Notes under the pieces: generated by a model
What the model was told of the DNA's origin: nothing
Databases searched by the model: none
The model's input: the letters and a program-made list of their open reading frames with translations, nothing else
Program-made: the position numbers and the translations under genes
Source: Paenibacillus turpanensis
GTDB lineage: Bacteria; Bacillota; Bacilli; Paenibacillales; YIM-B00363
NCBI RefSeq assembly: GCF_011421635.1
Contig: NZ_WTLI01000008.1
Coordinates: forward strand, 1-64,000
Length of the DNA: 64,000 bases
Direction: 5' to 3'
Shown: piece after piece, positions 46,919 through 57,100 of the stretch
How positions within the stretch are numbered: position 1 is the first letter of the stretch
Layout: every line of letters starts with the position of its first letter

Positions 46919-47566
46919 ATGAGGCTTTTACAAATGGGCAACAGCAGGCGTTCATCGAAAGCTTCGGTAGGATTCCTTATCGGAATGGGAGTCATTGTCC
47001 TCTGCATCTTGGCGGGGGTGCTCTGGCGCCACACACTGCTGCAGCGGGCGGCGGATTATTTAATCGTCGATGAAACGATGCCTTCTTCTACGGACGCAAT
47101 CATCGTACTCGGAGGCGAGGTGCTGGGTGAACGGACCCGTAAAGGAGCTGAGCTGTACCACAAGGGTATCGCTCCGAATATGATCATCTCTGACGGCACA
47201 GATCTTTCCTGGCGCCTGAAAACTGGGGAGGAGATGATGGCCTTGGCGAAGCACCTTGGTATTCCGGATGAGTCCATTCATTGGGAGAATCGATCCCGGA
47301 GCACTTACGAGAATGCGCTTTATTCAAAAGAAGTAATGGAAGAGAAAGGCTGGAGGTCAGCCGTAGTTGTGACGACAGAGTGGCATTCTCGCCGTGCGAG
47401 CTTTATTTTTGAAAAGGTGTTTCAAGGCACGGAAATAGAGCTGCATTATGACACCGCCATGGATCCGATCCACGGCAGCTTAGACCGCTGGTGGGAGGAT
47501 TCGGAAAAGCAGCAGACGGTATTAACGGAGTGGGCGAGGCTGTTATATTATTGGGTGAAGTATTAA
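46919..47566 (+). CDS. YdcF-like DUF218 membrane-anchored protein
   Basis: 215 residues. One N-terminal membrane helix (about 17-34, ASVGFLIGMGVIVLCILAG) and an outside DUF218 domain starting AIIVLGGEVLGERTRKGAELY, with ENRSRSTYENALYSKEVM and VVVTTEWHSRRA as the other conserved blocks. Related proteins (SanA, ElyC, YdcF) are tied to envelope integrity, but no exact reaction is known. GGGAGAGGGG precedes the ATG. Confidence 0.85.
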   Translation: MRLLQMGNSRRSSKASVGFLIGMGVIVLCILAGVLWRHTLLQRAADYLIVDETMPSSTDAIIVLGGEVLGERTRKGAELYHKGIAPNMIISDGTDLSWRLKTGEEMMALAKHLGIPDESIHWENRSRSTYENALYSKEVMEEKGWRSAVVVTTEWHSRRASFIFEKVFQGTEIELHYDTAMDPIHGSLDRWWEDSEKQQTVLTEWARLLYYWVKY

Positions 47567-47609
47567 GCAGGATTCCGCAGCGATCCCCTCAGTTACTTTA
47601 AATACTGCC

Positions 47610-47810
47610 TTAATAACCCGGACGTGATACGAACGTATACATACTGCGATGGTAGAACGTATCATTAATCCGCACATAGCTCGCTGTGATTTGGGTGACA
47701 AAGCCGATGTCCACATGCTCCCCGTTTAAATAAATTTGCACCGGCACCTGGTGCTCCTGATGATCGTAAAAATGCTGATTCTCGCTGAGTGCTTGGCCAA
47801 AAGAGTACAT
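47610..47810 (-). CDS. Small conserved-looking protein of unknown function
   Basis: 66 residues, preceded by an AAAGGAGG site ten bases before the ATG. The centre, VPVQIYLNGEHVDIGFVTQI, looks like a small beta-barrel (SH3/YopX-like) protein, and it ends YTFVSRPGY. No membrane or signal segment. No partner is obvious. The upstream interval 47811-48193 holds only a short GC hairpin at 47865-47879 and a longer stem (CAGGCTTTC 48078-48086 / GAAAGCCTG 48102-48110). Confidence 0.6.
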   Translation of the reverse strand: MYSFGQALSENQHFYDHQEHQVPVQIYLNGEHVDIGFVTQITASYVRINDTFYHRSMYTFVSRPGY

Positions 47811-48123
47811 AGATCCGATCCTCCTTTATTGGTGGGAAAGCAATATGAACGAACATATGGTAAATCCCCCGTAAGGGGAAAACGTTTTCTATTCATTGGA
47901 TAATACGACAAATAAAACTAAATCCCTTCAAATAACTTATGAAAAATAAGAAAAATTACAATCCGCTATATTTTGGATATTTAAGCTGAATATACAAACC
48001 TATCTTAACAACATCGATAATGATTATCAATACCATCCCCTCGTGTTCATAAAAAATATTTTTTACTGATGTGCAGTCAGGCTTTCCCCCATTCAAATCT
48101 TGAAAGCCTGTCAATGCTAGTCT

Positions 48124-48152
48124 GCATAATTGGCCAAGGTCCCTCATAGACA
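48124..48152 (+). promoter_or_regulatory. Possible SigE-type promoter of ydcC
   Basis: GCATAATT (48124-48131), 13 bases, CATAGACA (48145-48152). It resembles sporulation SigE promoters, the class reported for ydcC in B. subtilis. The -10 differs from consensus, so this is tentative. Confidence 0.35.
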
Positions 48153-48193
48153 TGGTAACAGATTGAACAAGTTGATCTGGAGGGGATGCTGAA

Positions 48194-49537
48194 ATGCGCC
48201 GGAGAATTGCATTAATCATGGCCATCGTACTATGCACATCGATGATTTTGGCCGCTTGTGGAAAGAAGGACGCAGCGAGTGTAGTGAAGGATCTCGACAA
48301 AACGGTTAGCAAGATGGAGAGCTACCATGGTGTCGGTTCGATGACAATCAACACAGGGGCAGAGCCGCAGGTGTACAATGTTGAGGTTTGTTATCAGGCA
48401 CCGGATTTTTACCGCATCGCTTTAACGAATGACACGAAGGACGTTACTCAAATCATTTTGCGCAACGATGATGGTGTATTCGTTTTAACACCGCATTTGA
48501 AGAAGAGCTTCCGCTTCCAAAGCGACTGGCCGGAAAACCAAGGTCAGGTGTATTTGTATCAGACGCTTGCACAGAGCATTGTGATGGACGACAGCCGCCA
48601 GTTTACTGAACTGGATGAAGCATATGTATTTGATGTGGAGGCGAACTACAAGAGCGGCTCGCTTGCTCGTCAGAAGATTTGGTTGAACAAAAAAGACTAC
48701 AGTCCGAGCAAGGTAGAAGTATCCGATGAAAATGCGAACGTGCTGGTTTCTGTGGATTTCGAGCAGTTTAATTTTGGCCATAAGTTTGAGAAGGACTACT
48801 TCGACATGGAGCGCAACATGACGAGCTACGAAATGAAGTCTCTCCCGACGATGGCTCAAGGAAAGCTGCAGGAAACGCCGGCGCATGAGCATGGCTCAAA
48901 AGCGACTACAGATGCCGCTTCAAAACAAGAGAAGGCGAACAGCAACGAGGCGCCAAAGCAGGAAAAGGCAGCGAACGAGGAAGCCAATCAGGAAACGACA
49001 CAGTCGAAAACAGAGGAACAAGGCAAGGCAACGACGGAACAAAGCCAGCAGTCGGAGCCAAATGGAAAAACCGACGCTCCTGAAGCAGTTGATGATTCTG
49101 GCGCATCTGAAACCGATGGTGCAGCGGAAGAAAAGGCTGAGCCAACAGCCGCCGCTCCAACAGAAACGGCAGCAGCCGACAAGCAAAACGAAGGCTTCGG
49201 CGTAATCGAGCCTTCCTACACCCCGGCTGGTGTGAAGCAGCAAAGCATGTCCGATATGAAGCTGGGCGATCTGAATGCAGTACTGCTTCGTTACTCGGGT
49301 GAATATAATTACACATTGATGGAATCCCGTCCAACCGAAAAGACGGTCACAGCGGAAACCGGTTCTCTTGTTGATGTCGTAGAGCTCGGCTTTACCAATG
49401 GCATCTTGCTCGGCGACAAGCAAAAGACGCTGCACTGGACGAATGAAGGCGTGGAATTCCGCTTGTCTTCCAGCGACTTAACAAAGGAAGAAATGATTAA
49501 GATCGCTCGTTCGACCGCAGGTGAATTAGGCAAATAA
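48194..49537 (+). CDS. ydcC: Sporulation-linked lipoprotein YdcC (LolA-like fold)
   Basis: 447 residues. Signal peptide with lipobox LAAC (Cys about 22). Residues ~30-225 resemble the LolA/LolB-type half barrel of B. subtilis YdcC (VKDLDKTVSKMESYHGVGSM, YRIALTNDTKDVTQIILRND). An Ala/Glu/Lys/Gln-rich linker of about 90 residues follows (~235-330), then a C-terminal DUF4367-like part with GVEFRLSSSDLTKEEMIKIA. The long linker makes it bigger than the ~340-residue B. subtilis protein. CTGGAGGGG precedes the ATG. It is followed by alr, as in B. subtilis. Confidence 0.88.
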   Translation: MRRRIALIMAIVLCTSMILAACGKKDAASVVKDLDKTVSKMESYHGVGSMTINTGAEPQVYNVEVCYQAPDFYRIALTNDTKDVTQIILRNDDGVFVLTPHLKKSFRFQSDWPENQGQVYLYQTLAQSIVMDDSRQFTELDEAYVFDVEANYKSGSLARQKIWLNKKDYSPSKVEVSDENANVLVSVDFEQFNFGHKFEKDYFDMERNMTSYEMKSLPTMAQGKLQETPAHEHGSKATTDAASKQEKANSNEAPKQEKAANEEANQETTQSKTEEQGKATTEQSQQSEPNGKTDAPEAVDDSGASETDGAAEEKAEPTAAAPTETAAADKQNEGFGVIEPSYTPAGVKQQSMSDMKLGDLNAVLLRYSGEYNYTLMESRPTEKTVTAETGSLVDVVELGFTNGILLGDKQKTLHWTNEGVEFRLSSSDLTKEEMIKIARSTAGELGK

Positions 49538-49564
49538 GACGGTTGGAAACTGGTGGTAATTTCG

Positions 49565-49593
49565 TTGACAGATAGCGGCCGAGCGGTTAACAT
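49565..49593 (+). promoter_or_regulatory. Promoter of alr
   Basis: TTGACA (49565-49570), 17 bases, TAACAT (49588-49593), about 30 bases before the alr start. Confidence 0.6.
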
Positions 49594-49623
49594 AATGGAT
49601 ATGTTAGAAGAGGGTGGAGAGTC

Positions 49624-50811
49624 GTGCAGCCGTATTACCGCTATACTCGTGCAGAAATTTCACTTGATGCTCTGAGGCATAACCTTGCGGAATTCCGCCG
49701 GGTGCTGCCTCCGGAAATCAAGCTCATGAGCGTGGTGAAGGCGAACGCGTACGGCCACGGCTTAACGGAAATCGCTGAGGAGGCTGCTTCCTGCGGTGTA
49801 GATTACATCGCCGTAGCCTTTCTCGATGAAGCGATAGAACTGCGCCGGCGTGGGATAACCGCGCCGGTGCTTGTTCTCGGCTATACGCCGCCCGAAGGAG
49901 TTGAACCGGCTTGGGAGCATGATATTGCACTAACCGTGTTCAGTCCGGAGGTGCTGACCAAGCTGGAATCCTTAACCGCGACCGAAGCTTGCCGCCGGAA
50001 CCGGCCGTTAAAGCTTCATTTGAAGATTGATTCGGGGATGGGCCGCATTGGCCTGACAGAGGAGCGAGAAGCGGTGGAAGCCGCTTTGCGGATCTCGGCA
50101 CTCCCCGGCGTGCAGCTGGAGGGCCTATACACCCACTATGCTTGCGCGGATGAAACCGATAAGACGTACACAATCGCCCAGCACGAGCGCTTTCAGCGAA
50201 TTCGCGAGCAGCTCGCGCAGCGGGGCATCGAGCCGCCGATTGTCCATATTGGCAACAGTGCGGCGGGAATTGATACTCCCGAGCTTTCGGGGAATATGCT
50301 TCGTCTTGGCATAAGTATGTATGGATTGTATCCTTCGGAAGAGGTTGACGGCACCAAAGTCAATCTTATGCCGGTGATGAGCCTGAAAACCGGGCTGGTG
50401 CATGTGAAACGCGTTGCAGCGGGCACAGGCATCTCCTACGGTACTATCTACACGACGGAGCGGGAAGAAACGATAGGCACGCTGCCGATCGGGTACGCGG
50501 ACGGTTACAGCCGGATGCTCTCAGGCAAAGCGCAGGTGCTGGTGAACGGCAAACGTACGCCGGTCGTCGGACGCATTTGCATGGATCAATGCATGGTGCG
50601 AATTGCAGAGGAGGACTGCGATCAAGTCAAAGCAGGCGATGAAGTTGTTCTTCTGGGACAACAGGGCGGGGAGCGTATCTCTGCAGAGGAGATCGCGGGT
50701 CATCTGGGAACGATCAATTACGAGGTAACCTGTATGATTTCAAGCCGGGTCCCGCGTGTGTTTATTAAGAACGGACAGGTGAATTCGATCCATAATCCGT
50801 TTATGGATTAG
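49624..50811 (+). CDS. alr: Alanine racemase
   Basis: PLP enzyme making D-alanine for peptidoglycan. 395 residues. The PLP lysine is in VVKANAYGHG (about 38-47), SGMGRIGL and the catalytic Tyr region GTGISYGTIYTT are present, and CMDQCMV comes from the C-terminal barrel. Starts with GTG behind GGGTGGAG. It follows ydcC and precedes ndoAI-ndoA, the B. subtilis order. Confidence 0.95.
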   Translation: MQPYYRYTRAEISLDALRHNLAEFRRVLPPEIKLMSVVKANAYGHGLTEIAEEAASCGVDYIAVAFLDEAIELRRRGITAPVLVLGYTPPEGVEPAWEHDIALTVFSPEVLTKLESLTATEACRRNRPLKLHLKIDSGMGRIGLTEEREAVEAALRISALPGVQLEGLYTHYACADETDKTYTIAQHERFQRIREQLAQRGIEPPIVHIGNSAAGIDTPELSGNMLRLGISMYGLYPSEEVDGTKVNLMPVMSLKTGLVHVKRVAAGTGISYGTIYTTEREETIGTLPIGYADGYSRMLSGKAQVLVNGKRTPVVGRICMDQCMVRIAEEDCDQVKAGDEVVLLGQQGGERISAEEIAGHLGTINYEVTCMISSRVPRVFIKNGQVNSIHNPFMD

Positions 50812-51019
50812 CGTTGGCTCGCAGTCGCAAGGATAGGATTGTCTTTACAATATTTTACCTGCAACATTTTCGGAAGCTTCAAAAGGATATTCGCCTCAAA
50901 GCGCGAATTAATATGTTCATAACTGCTATACTGCGAGCATATACATCCTTTTGTATAAAATTGCTTCAACTTCGCCATAATGGTAGTAATGATGGGAACG
51001 TTTTGGGGGTGCACGATCG

Positions 51020-51304
51020 GTGTCTACTAACGCGCATAATACGAAAAGGATCATGATCAGCTTGCCTGACCACTTGCTTCGTGAGGTGGACGGTATCGTG
51101 GAGAAGGAAAATTCCAATCGCAGCGAATTTATCCGTCAGGCCATGAAGCTGTATTTGGTCGAGCGTAAAAAACGTCATCTTCGCGAATCCATGCAGCGAG
51201 GCTATATGGAGATGGCAAAAATCAACTTAGGGATGGCGTCTGAAGCATTTTTAGCTGAAGAAGAGGCTGATGACACGTTAGACCGCTTAGTTAGCGGGGT
51301 GTAG
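51020..51304 (+). CDS. ndoAI: Antitoxin NdoAI (ribbon-helix-helix, MazE role)
   Basis: 94 residues. The N-terminal ribbon-helix-helix (KRIMISLPDHLLREVDGIVEKE, then NRSEFIRQAMKLYL) binds DNA and autoregulates; the C-terminal acidic stretch (EAFLAEEEADDTLDRLV) should wrap the toxin. GTG start with GGGGGTG eight bases ahead. Three bases separate it from the toxin gene. Standard type II pair found in most Bacilli. Confidence 0.93.
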   Translation: MSTNAHNTKRIMISLPDHLLREVDGIVEKENSNRSEFIRQAMKLYLVERKKRHLRESMQRGYMEMAKINLGMASEAFLAEEEADDTLDRLVSGV

Positions 51305-51307
51305 CCG

Positions 51308-51658
51308 TTGATCGTTAAGCGTGGCGATGTGTTTTTTGCAGACCTGTCCCCTGTGGTCGGTTCAGAGCAAGGAGGCGTTCGGCCCGTACTCGTCATCCAG
51401 AACGACATCGGTAATCGGTTTAGCCCAACGGTTATTGTAGCGGCCATTACGGCCCAGATTCAGAAAGCGAAGCTGCCAACTCATGTCGAAATCGACGCGG
51501 AATCGCATGGCTTCGACCGCGATTCGGTTATCCTGCTGGAGCAGATCCGCACCATAGATAAGCAAAGGCTAACCGATAAAATCACCCATCTCGATGAAGA
51601 TACGATGCAAAAGGTCGATGACGCGCTGCAAATTAGTGTGGGACTCATTGACTTTTAA
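51308..51658 (+). CDS. ndoA: Endoribonuclease toxin NdoA (MazF/EndoA)
   Basis: 116-residue MazF-type RNase; the B. subtilis protein cuts at [36 protein letters not shown] at the start (split here only by wording) and the [13 protein letters not shown] segment are nearly invariant. TTG start. Followed by a strong terminator rather than the rsb-sigB genes seen in B. subtilis, so stress-regulator linkage is absent here. Confidence 0.95.
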   Translation: MIVKRGDVFFADLSPVVGSEQGGVRPVLVIQNDIGNRFSPTVIVAAITAQIQKAKLPTHVEIDAESHGFDRDSVILLEQIRTIDKQRLTDKITHLDEDTMQKVDDALQISVGLIDF

Positions 51659-51681
51659 CTTACATACAAACGCGGCACGGG

Positions 51682-51709
51682 GCGAGGGCGATCAGTCCTC
51701 GTTTTTTTT
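51682..51709 (+). terminator. Terminator of ndoAI-ndoA
   Basis: GCGAGG / CCTCGT hairpin followed by eight T residues. Confidence 0.85.
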
Positions 51710-51747
51710 GCTGTTATGGGAAAAAGGTTAATGGAGGAGAAGAGGGC

Positions 51748-53994
51748 ATGAGCGACGATACACAGCAAAAAGGGAAGACGGGTGCTGCAGACGGAGTGCC
51801 GGAAAACAATGAGCAGGTGCAAAAGGAGCGCAATGCCCGAATTTTGAAGCAGCTGACAGAAGAGCTCGGCATCAGCATGAAGCAGGTGACGACGACGGTC
51901 GGTCTGCTTGACGAAGGTAATACGATCCCGTTTATCGCACGCTACCGGAAAGAGATGACAGGAGAGCTCGACGAAAATCAGCTTCGCGATTTGGACGAGC
52001 GTCTGCGGTATTTGCGAGGGCTTGAAGACCGGAAGGCGGAGGTCATCCGCTTAATTGACGAGCAGGGCAAGCTGACGGACGAGCTTCGTGCTTCGATTAC
52101 GGCAGCGGGCAAGCTTCAGGATGTGGAGGACTTGTACCGGCCGTACCGCCAAAAGCGGAAAACGCGTGCGAGTGTGGCGAAGGAGAGAGGGCTCGAGCCT
52201 TTGGCCGAGTGGCTGCTCTCCCTGCCGAGGAGCGGAGATCCGGTTGAACAGGCCGGACGCTATGTAGATGCCGAGAAGGGCGTCCCTACGGCGGAGGATG
52301 CGTTGCAGGGAGCGATGGATATCATTGCGGAGCATGTAGCGGACGACGCAAAAATTCGCGCTTGGGTGCGCCGCTATACATGGGACAATGCGCTGGTGGT
52401 TACAGAAGCGAAGGACGCGCAGCAGGAATCGGTCTACGAAATGTACTACGCCTATTCGGAGCCGATGAAGCGCCTTCCGCCGCACCGGACGCTCGCGATC
52501 AACCGCGGGGAGCGGGAGGAGGTGCTCAAGGTGACGCTGGAGGTGCAGCAGCCGGAGCGCATCTTGGAGTATATCTCCCGCCAAGTGCTGCGGAATCGCG
52601 ATACGGTGGCGCAGGAGCCGATTGCAGCGGCGATCGCCGACGGCTACAAGCGGCTGATCGCGCCTTCGATTGAACGCGAGCTGCGCGGCGAGCTGACCGA
52701 GAAGGCGGAGGAGCACGCCATCGGCATTTTTGCGGCGAATTTGCGGAATCTGCTGCTGCAGCCGCCGATCAAGGGCAATGTCGTGCTGGGCGTCGATCCG
52801 GCCTACCGCACGGGCTGTAAGCTGGCCGTCGTGGACGAGACGGGCAAGGTGCTCGATATTGCGGTGACCTATCCGACACCGCCGAATAATAAGGTTGCGG
52901 AAGCCGAAGCAACGATCACACGATTCATTGAAAAGCATAAGATCAGCTTAATCGTGATCGGCAACGGGACGGCTTCGCGGGAAACGGAAGCGTTCATCGC
53001 CGGGCTCATCGCGAAGCTGAAGGGCAAGCATGAGCTGCAGTACCTCATTGTGAATGAGGCGGGGGCGAGTGTGTACTCCGCATCGAAGCTGGCGGCGGAG
53101 GAGTTTCCTGATTTTGACGTTGCCGAGCGGAGCGCGGTATCCATTGCCCGCCGTCTGCAGGATCCGCTTGCGGAACTGGTGAAGATCGACCCGAAGTCGA
53201 TCGGGGTCGGTCAATACCAGCATGATGTCGCGTCGAAGCGGCTGGAGGAATCGCTGGGCGGCGTGGTCGAGTCGGCGGTAAACCATGTTGGCGTCGATTT
53301 GAACACGGCCTCACCCTCGCTGCTCTCTTATGTGTCCGGCGTGAATGCCACAACGGCGAAAAATATTGTGAAATACCGGGAAGAGAACGGCAAATTCACC
53401 GATCGCAGCCAGGTGAAGAAGGTCCCTCGCCTCGGTGCGAAGACGTTTGAACAGTGCGTCGGCTTCCTGCGCATTCGCGAGGCGGCGAATCCGCTGGACA
53501 ACACGCCGATCCACCCGGAATCCTACGGCGTGGTGGACAAGCTCTTTAAGCAGCTGCGGCTGGAGCTGTCGGCCATCGGTTCGGCAGAGCTGAACGCGAA
53601 GCTGCGGTCGCTGGATGCGGAAACGATTGCGCCGCAGCTAGGTGTCGGCGTACCGACGCTGCGCGACATCCTGGACGCGCTGCAGCGTCCAGGGCGTGAT
53701 CCGCGCGACGAGCTGCCGCCGCCGATCCTGCGCACGGATGTGCTCTCGCTTGAGGATCTCGTGCCGGGTATGGAGCTGCAGGGCACCGTCCGGAACGTGG
53801 TCGATTTCGGAGTGTTTGTCGATATCGGCGTAAAGAACGATGGGCTGGTCCATATTTCCCAGCTGGCGGACCGCTTTGTAAAGCACCCGCTTGATGTCGT
53901 AGCAGTAGGAGATATCGTCACGGTGCGCGTGCTGGAGGTCGATCACAAGAAGGGACGCGTTTCCTTGACGATGCGAAGTCAGGAGCAGTCCTAG
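51748..53994 (+). CDS. tex: Tex family RNA-binding transcription accessory protein
   Basis: 748 residues. Order of domains: N-terminal helical Tex_N (ILKQLTEELGISMKQVTTTV; TIPFIARYRKEMTGELDE), YqgF/RuvC-like domain with VLGVDPAYRTGCKLAVVDE (about 348-366), helix-hairpin-helix (VGVDLNTASPSLLSYVSG) and a C-terminal S1 domain (ELQGTVRNVVDFGVFVDIG). The N-terminus has a ~25-residue acidic addition. B. subtilis YdcI is the counterpart. GTTAATGGAGGAG precedes the ATG. GC-rich (38 of 60 in bases 52441-52500). Confidence 0.95.
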   Translation: MSDDTQQKGKTGAADGVPENNEQVQKERNARILKQLTEELGISMKQVTTTVGLLDEGNTIPFIARYRKEMTGELDENQLRDLDERLRYLRGLEDRKAEVIRLIDEQGKLTDELRASITAAGKLQDVEDLYRPYRQKRKTRASVAKERGLEPLAEWLLSLPRSGDPVEQAGRYVDAEKGVPTAEDALQGAMDIIAEHVADDAKIRAWVRRYTWDNALVVTEAKDAQQESVYEMYYAYSEPMKRLPPHRTLAINRGEREEVLKVTLEVQQPERILEYISRQVLRNRDTVAQEPIAAAIADGYKRLIAPSIERELRGELTEKAEEHAIGIFAANLRNLLLQPPIKGNVVLGVDPAYRTGCKLAVVDETGKVLDIAVTYPTPPNNKVAEAEATITRFIEKHKISLIVIGNGTASRETEAFIAGLIAKLKGKHELQYLIVNEAGASVYSASKLAAEEFPDFDVAERSAVSIARRLQDPLAELVKIDPKSIGVGQYQHDVASKRLEESLGGVVESAVNHVGVDLNTASPSLLSYVSGVNATTAKNIVKYREENGKFTDRSQVKKVPRLGAKTFEQCVGFLRIREAANPLDNTPIHPESYGVVDKLFKQLRLELSAIGSAELNAKLRSLDAETIAPQLGVGVPTLRDILDALQRPGRDPRDELPPPILRTDVLSLEDLVPGMELQGTVRNVVDFGVFVDIGVKNDGLVHISQLADRFVKHPLDVVAVGDIVTVRVLEVDHKKGRVSLTMRSQEQS

Positions 53995-54021
53995 CTTGGA
54001 TTCCATTAGCTTGGTTAGTGG

Positions 54022-54057
54022 AAAAGCCGTATGTCCTTCGAGGCATACGGCTTTTTA
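54022..54057 (+). terminator. Terminator of tex
   Basis: AAAGCCGTATG / CATACGGCTTT perfect 11-bp stem followed by TTATTG. Confidence 0.88.
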
Positions 54058-54199
54058 TTGTTAAATAAACTGTGAAAAATGGTCTACGATAATTTCTGTG
54101 AATTTTTGAACCAATTGAACTATTTTCATAGACGGATTGATAGGAAGAACTTAGAATAGAAGGTAGATAATTAAATGGGAGTTTAGGGAGGATTGACGT

Positions 54200-57100
54200 T
54201 TGTTGTCGAAGGGGAAAACAAAGAGGCCGTGGATGCTTCGTTCCTTAAAGCTGGCCTCAATTGCTTTGCTGGCCATGGGGGCGGCATGGTCCGTTGCAGC
54301 ACCGGCCAAAGCGACGGAGACGAATAACTCCATTGTCGAAGTGGCCGGGGGCGAAACGTTTACAACCGCCTTGCATGCGGACGGGACAGTTTGGGCATGG
54401 GGATTAAAGGAATATGGACAGCTTGGTATACCCGATACTGGTACAACCCCATATGACAACCGAGTGCCGCATCAAGTGCCGGGGCTGCCAGGTATAAAGC
54501 AAATTGCCGCCGGTGAGAGCTTCACTCTTGCTTTGGACACGCAGGGGAAGGTGTGGTTTTGGGGAGCGATGGACCCTGCGACAACGGGGACGTTGGTCTC
54601 GGCAACCCCGATGGTGTTCGATACGTTGCCACCGATCGCATCCATTACCGCAGGGAGCACGTTCGGCGTGTTCGTAGAAGATGCCGGAACGAGCGGCGGG
54701 CGGGTATATACCGTAGGCACCTCGGCAAGCTTCGCATTAGGGCAAAAGGATGTGTTAGCGTCCGCTGCTCCGGCCGAAGTGATGCTGTCTGCTGGGACTC
54801 CGTTGACAGGGATTTTGAAGGCAGCAGCCGGAGACGATTACGTACTGGCGCAAACCGTCGACGGACGGGTCTGGGCCTGGGGCGATAATACCGATGGGCA
54901 AGTCGGCAACGATACGGCTGCCGACACGAAGTTTCCTGCTCTGCTTGACGGTCTTACGAACGTGCAGGAGATTGCCGCAGGGAAAGGACTGAACACTTCG
55001 TTTGCAATAACGTCTGCCGGAGTGTACGGCTGGGGTTACAATGAAACGAGTGAGCTGGGCTTTTACAAAAACGAGAACGGAGACCATGTCGGCGACGACA
55101 TTTTAACGCCAACGCTTATCGATAGCCTAGCTGGTAAAACTGTGAAAACGATCGTGGCAACGCCGGAAAGTGCGGCGCCAACGATTGCGCTGCTGCAGGA
55201 CGGTACGTTGCTGGAGGCGGGCAATCACGCTTTATTCCGTTCCTCCAATTACAGTGATGAATCAGGGATTACAGAGCTGTTTGCTGCACCAAACCGCAAA
55301 TATGCGCTGAAATCCGACGGAATGTACGGCTGGGGAAGCAATTCCGACGATAGCTCAAGCTACTACGGTTTGGTTATCCCCAAGATGTTTGTAGATGACT
55401 ATTACTATCCTCCGGCCAAACTGCCGCAGCTGCAAGCAGCCTATGATACAAGTATGAAGAAGCCGCTGCATGCGAGGGCGTCTATATATAATCATACATC
55501 GTTCTCTATTTCTGTTACGCAGCCGGATTACACTTACGTGGATTCAGTTCTAGTAGAGGTGTGGCCGCTGGGCAGCAATGACCCGAACGCTGTAGTGGTG
55601 AAAAGCTCGGTCGATTATTATCATCGCTCCGGTGAACAATCTGTTGATTTTTACGAAACACTTCAACCCGGCACCTATGAAATTCGGCTTTACAACCGGG
55701 ATACCAAAGGGACTGTGCCTGTCTTGTCTGAACCTTACATTTTAAACAATGGAGGGAAAGGGTATTCCATCTACGCACCGGTATCCTCCATCTCGATCCC
55801 GGTACAAAAGCTGGTTAACGATGCATGGGTGCCCGCGGCTGGCACAACGGTAAGCTTAAGCAGTGCATTGCTTGATGAAACAAGGTACGCAACAGCCGAT
55901 TCCAATGGGGTTGCGATGTTTTCAGATCTTTATCCCGGTCATTATGATATTGGAATTTACGAGCAGGGATATAGCGAAATAACGAAGTCCATCACACTGC
56001 TGGACGGCAGCTTAATGATGAAGAATCAGAAGCTGGCGCCTGCCGAACAACCGCATGAGATTGATTTTTTGGACGACACTGACCTCAGAAGCGGTTACCT
56101 ACAAGGAACATTGTCATGGATGCCGCCGGAAATGGGGGATGACGCTTATTCCCAATATTTATTTTATTGGGAAGACAGCGCGGGCAATCTAGTCAAGGCA
56201 GCGGACGGCAGTGATTTGCCGCCGGTTGCTTCGGCAGCTACCTGCTCAGCAGGGGAAGGCGGACTTTGCTTCTTCATGGATGCAGAAATCCCGCTGGGGA
56301 CTGAAATCCCGCAAGGAGCTGCTGCGCTGCGCATGTACATGGACGCCGTAAAAACGGCGCGTACCGTTCCCGTCTTTGATGAACCGGTTTCCGTTCCGGG
56401 AAAGTTCACTTTTACGGATACGAATCCGGCCGCCGGTGACATTACGGGGACGTTTCAATGGTCGAAGCCGGAAAATGAGGCCGGAATTGCAAACTATGTA
56501 TTATTGACAGCCGGTTATGGGGATGGACTTATTGTTCATCGAACACCTGCGAACGGATCTGCAGAGTATCGGATTGATTTGTTCGGGATGACAACGAATT
56601 ACCCGATGAACGAATATGTTCTTGGTATTGAAAATGCTCAAGGGGACATTTATAATACGCATTCTTATGTTCAGTCTGTGGATATCCGCACGGCGGGGCC
56701 GCTGCCTACCATTACAACGGACAACAGCCTGCCTATTCCGGATATAATAAATTGGACGAATACGGATCCCGATGAAGGTGAATTCGGCGGACAGCTGCAA
56801 TGGACATTGTCCTCTTCTGCAACAGAAGAGCCTACGGGATTTGACGTTCTCTTATTGGACGAGGCGGGCCAGCCGGTCAGCTATATTGCAAGTATGACGT
56901 TGCCGGTATTCGTTCCTCTGTTCGCAGCAGTCTCCATTGACTCGTTTGATTATGGGGCTCCGGTGTACAGCCTGCAGATCCCGGACAATACGCTTCTGCA
57001 AGCGGGGCAGAAGCTCGCGGTATACTCTCGCAATGCGGATGGTCAGTACAGCCTTCCGGCGACGAAACAAGTCGCGACACCATCTGCGCCTAACTTTACG

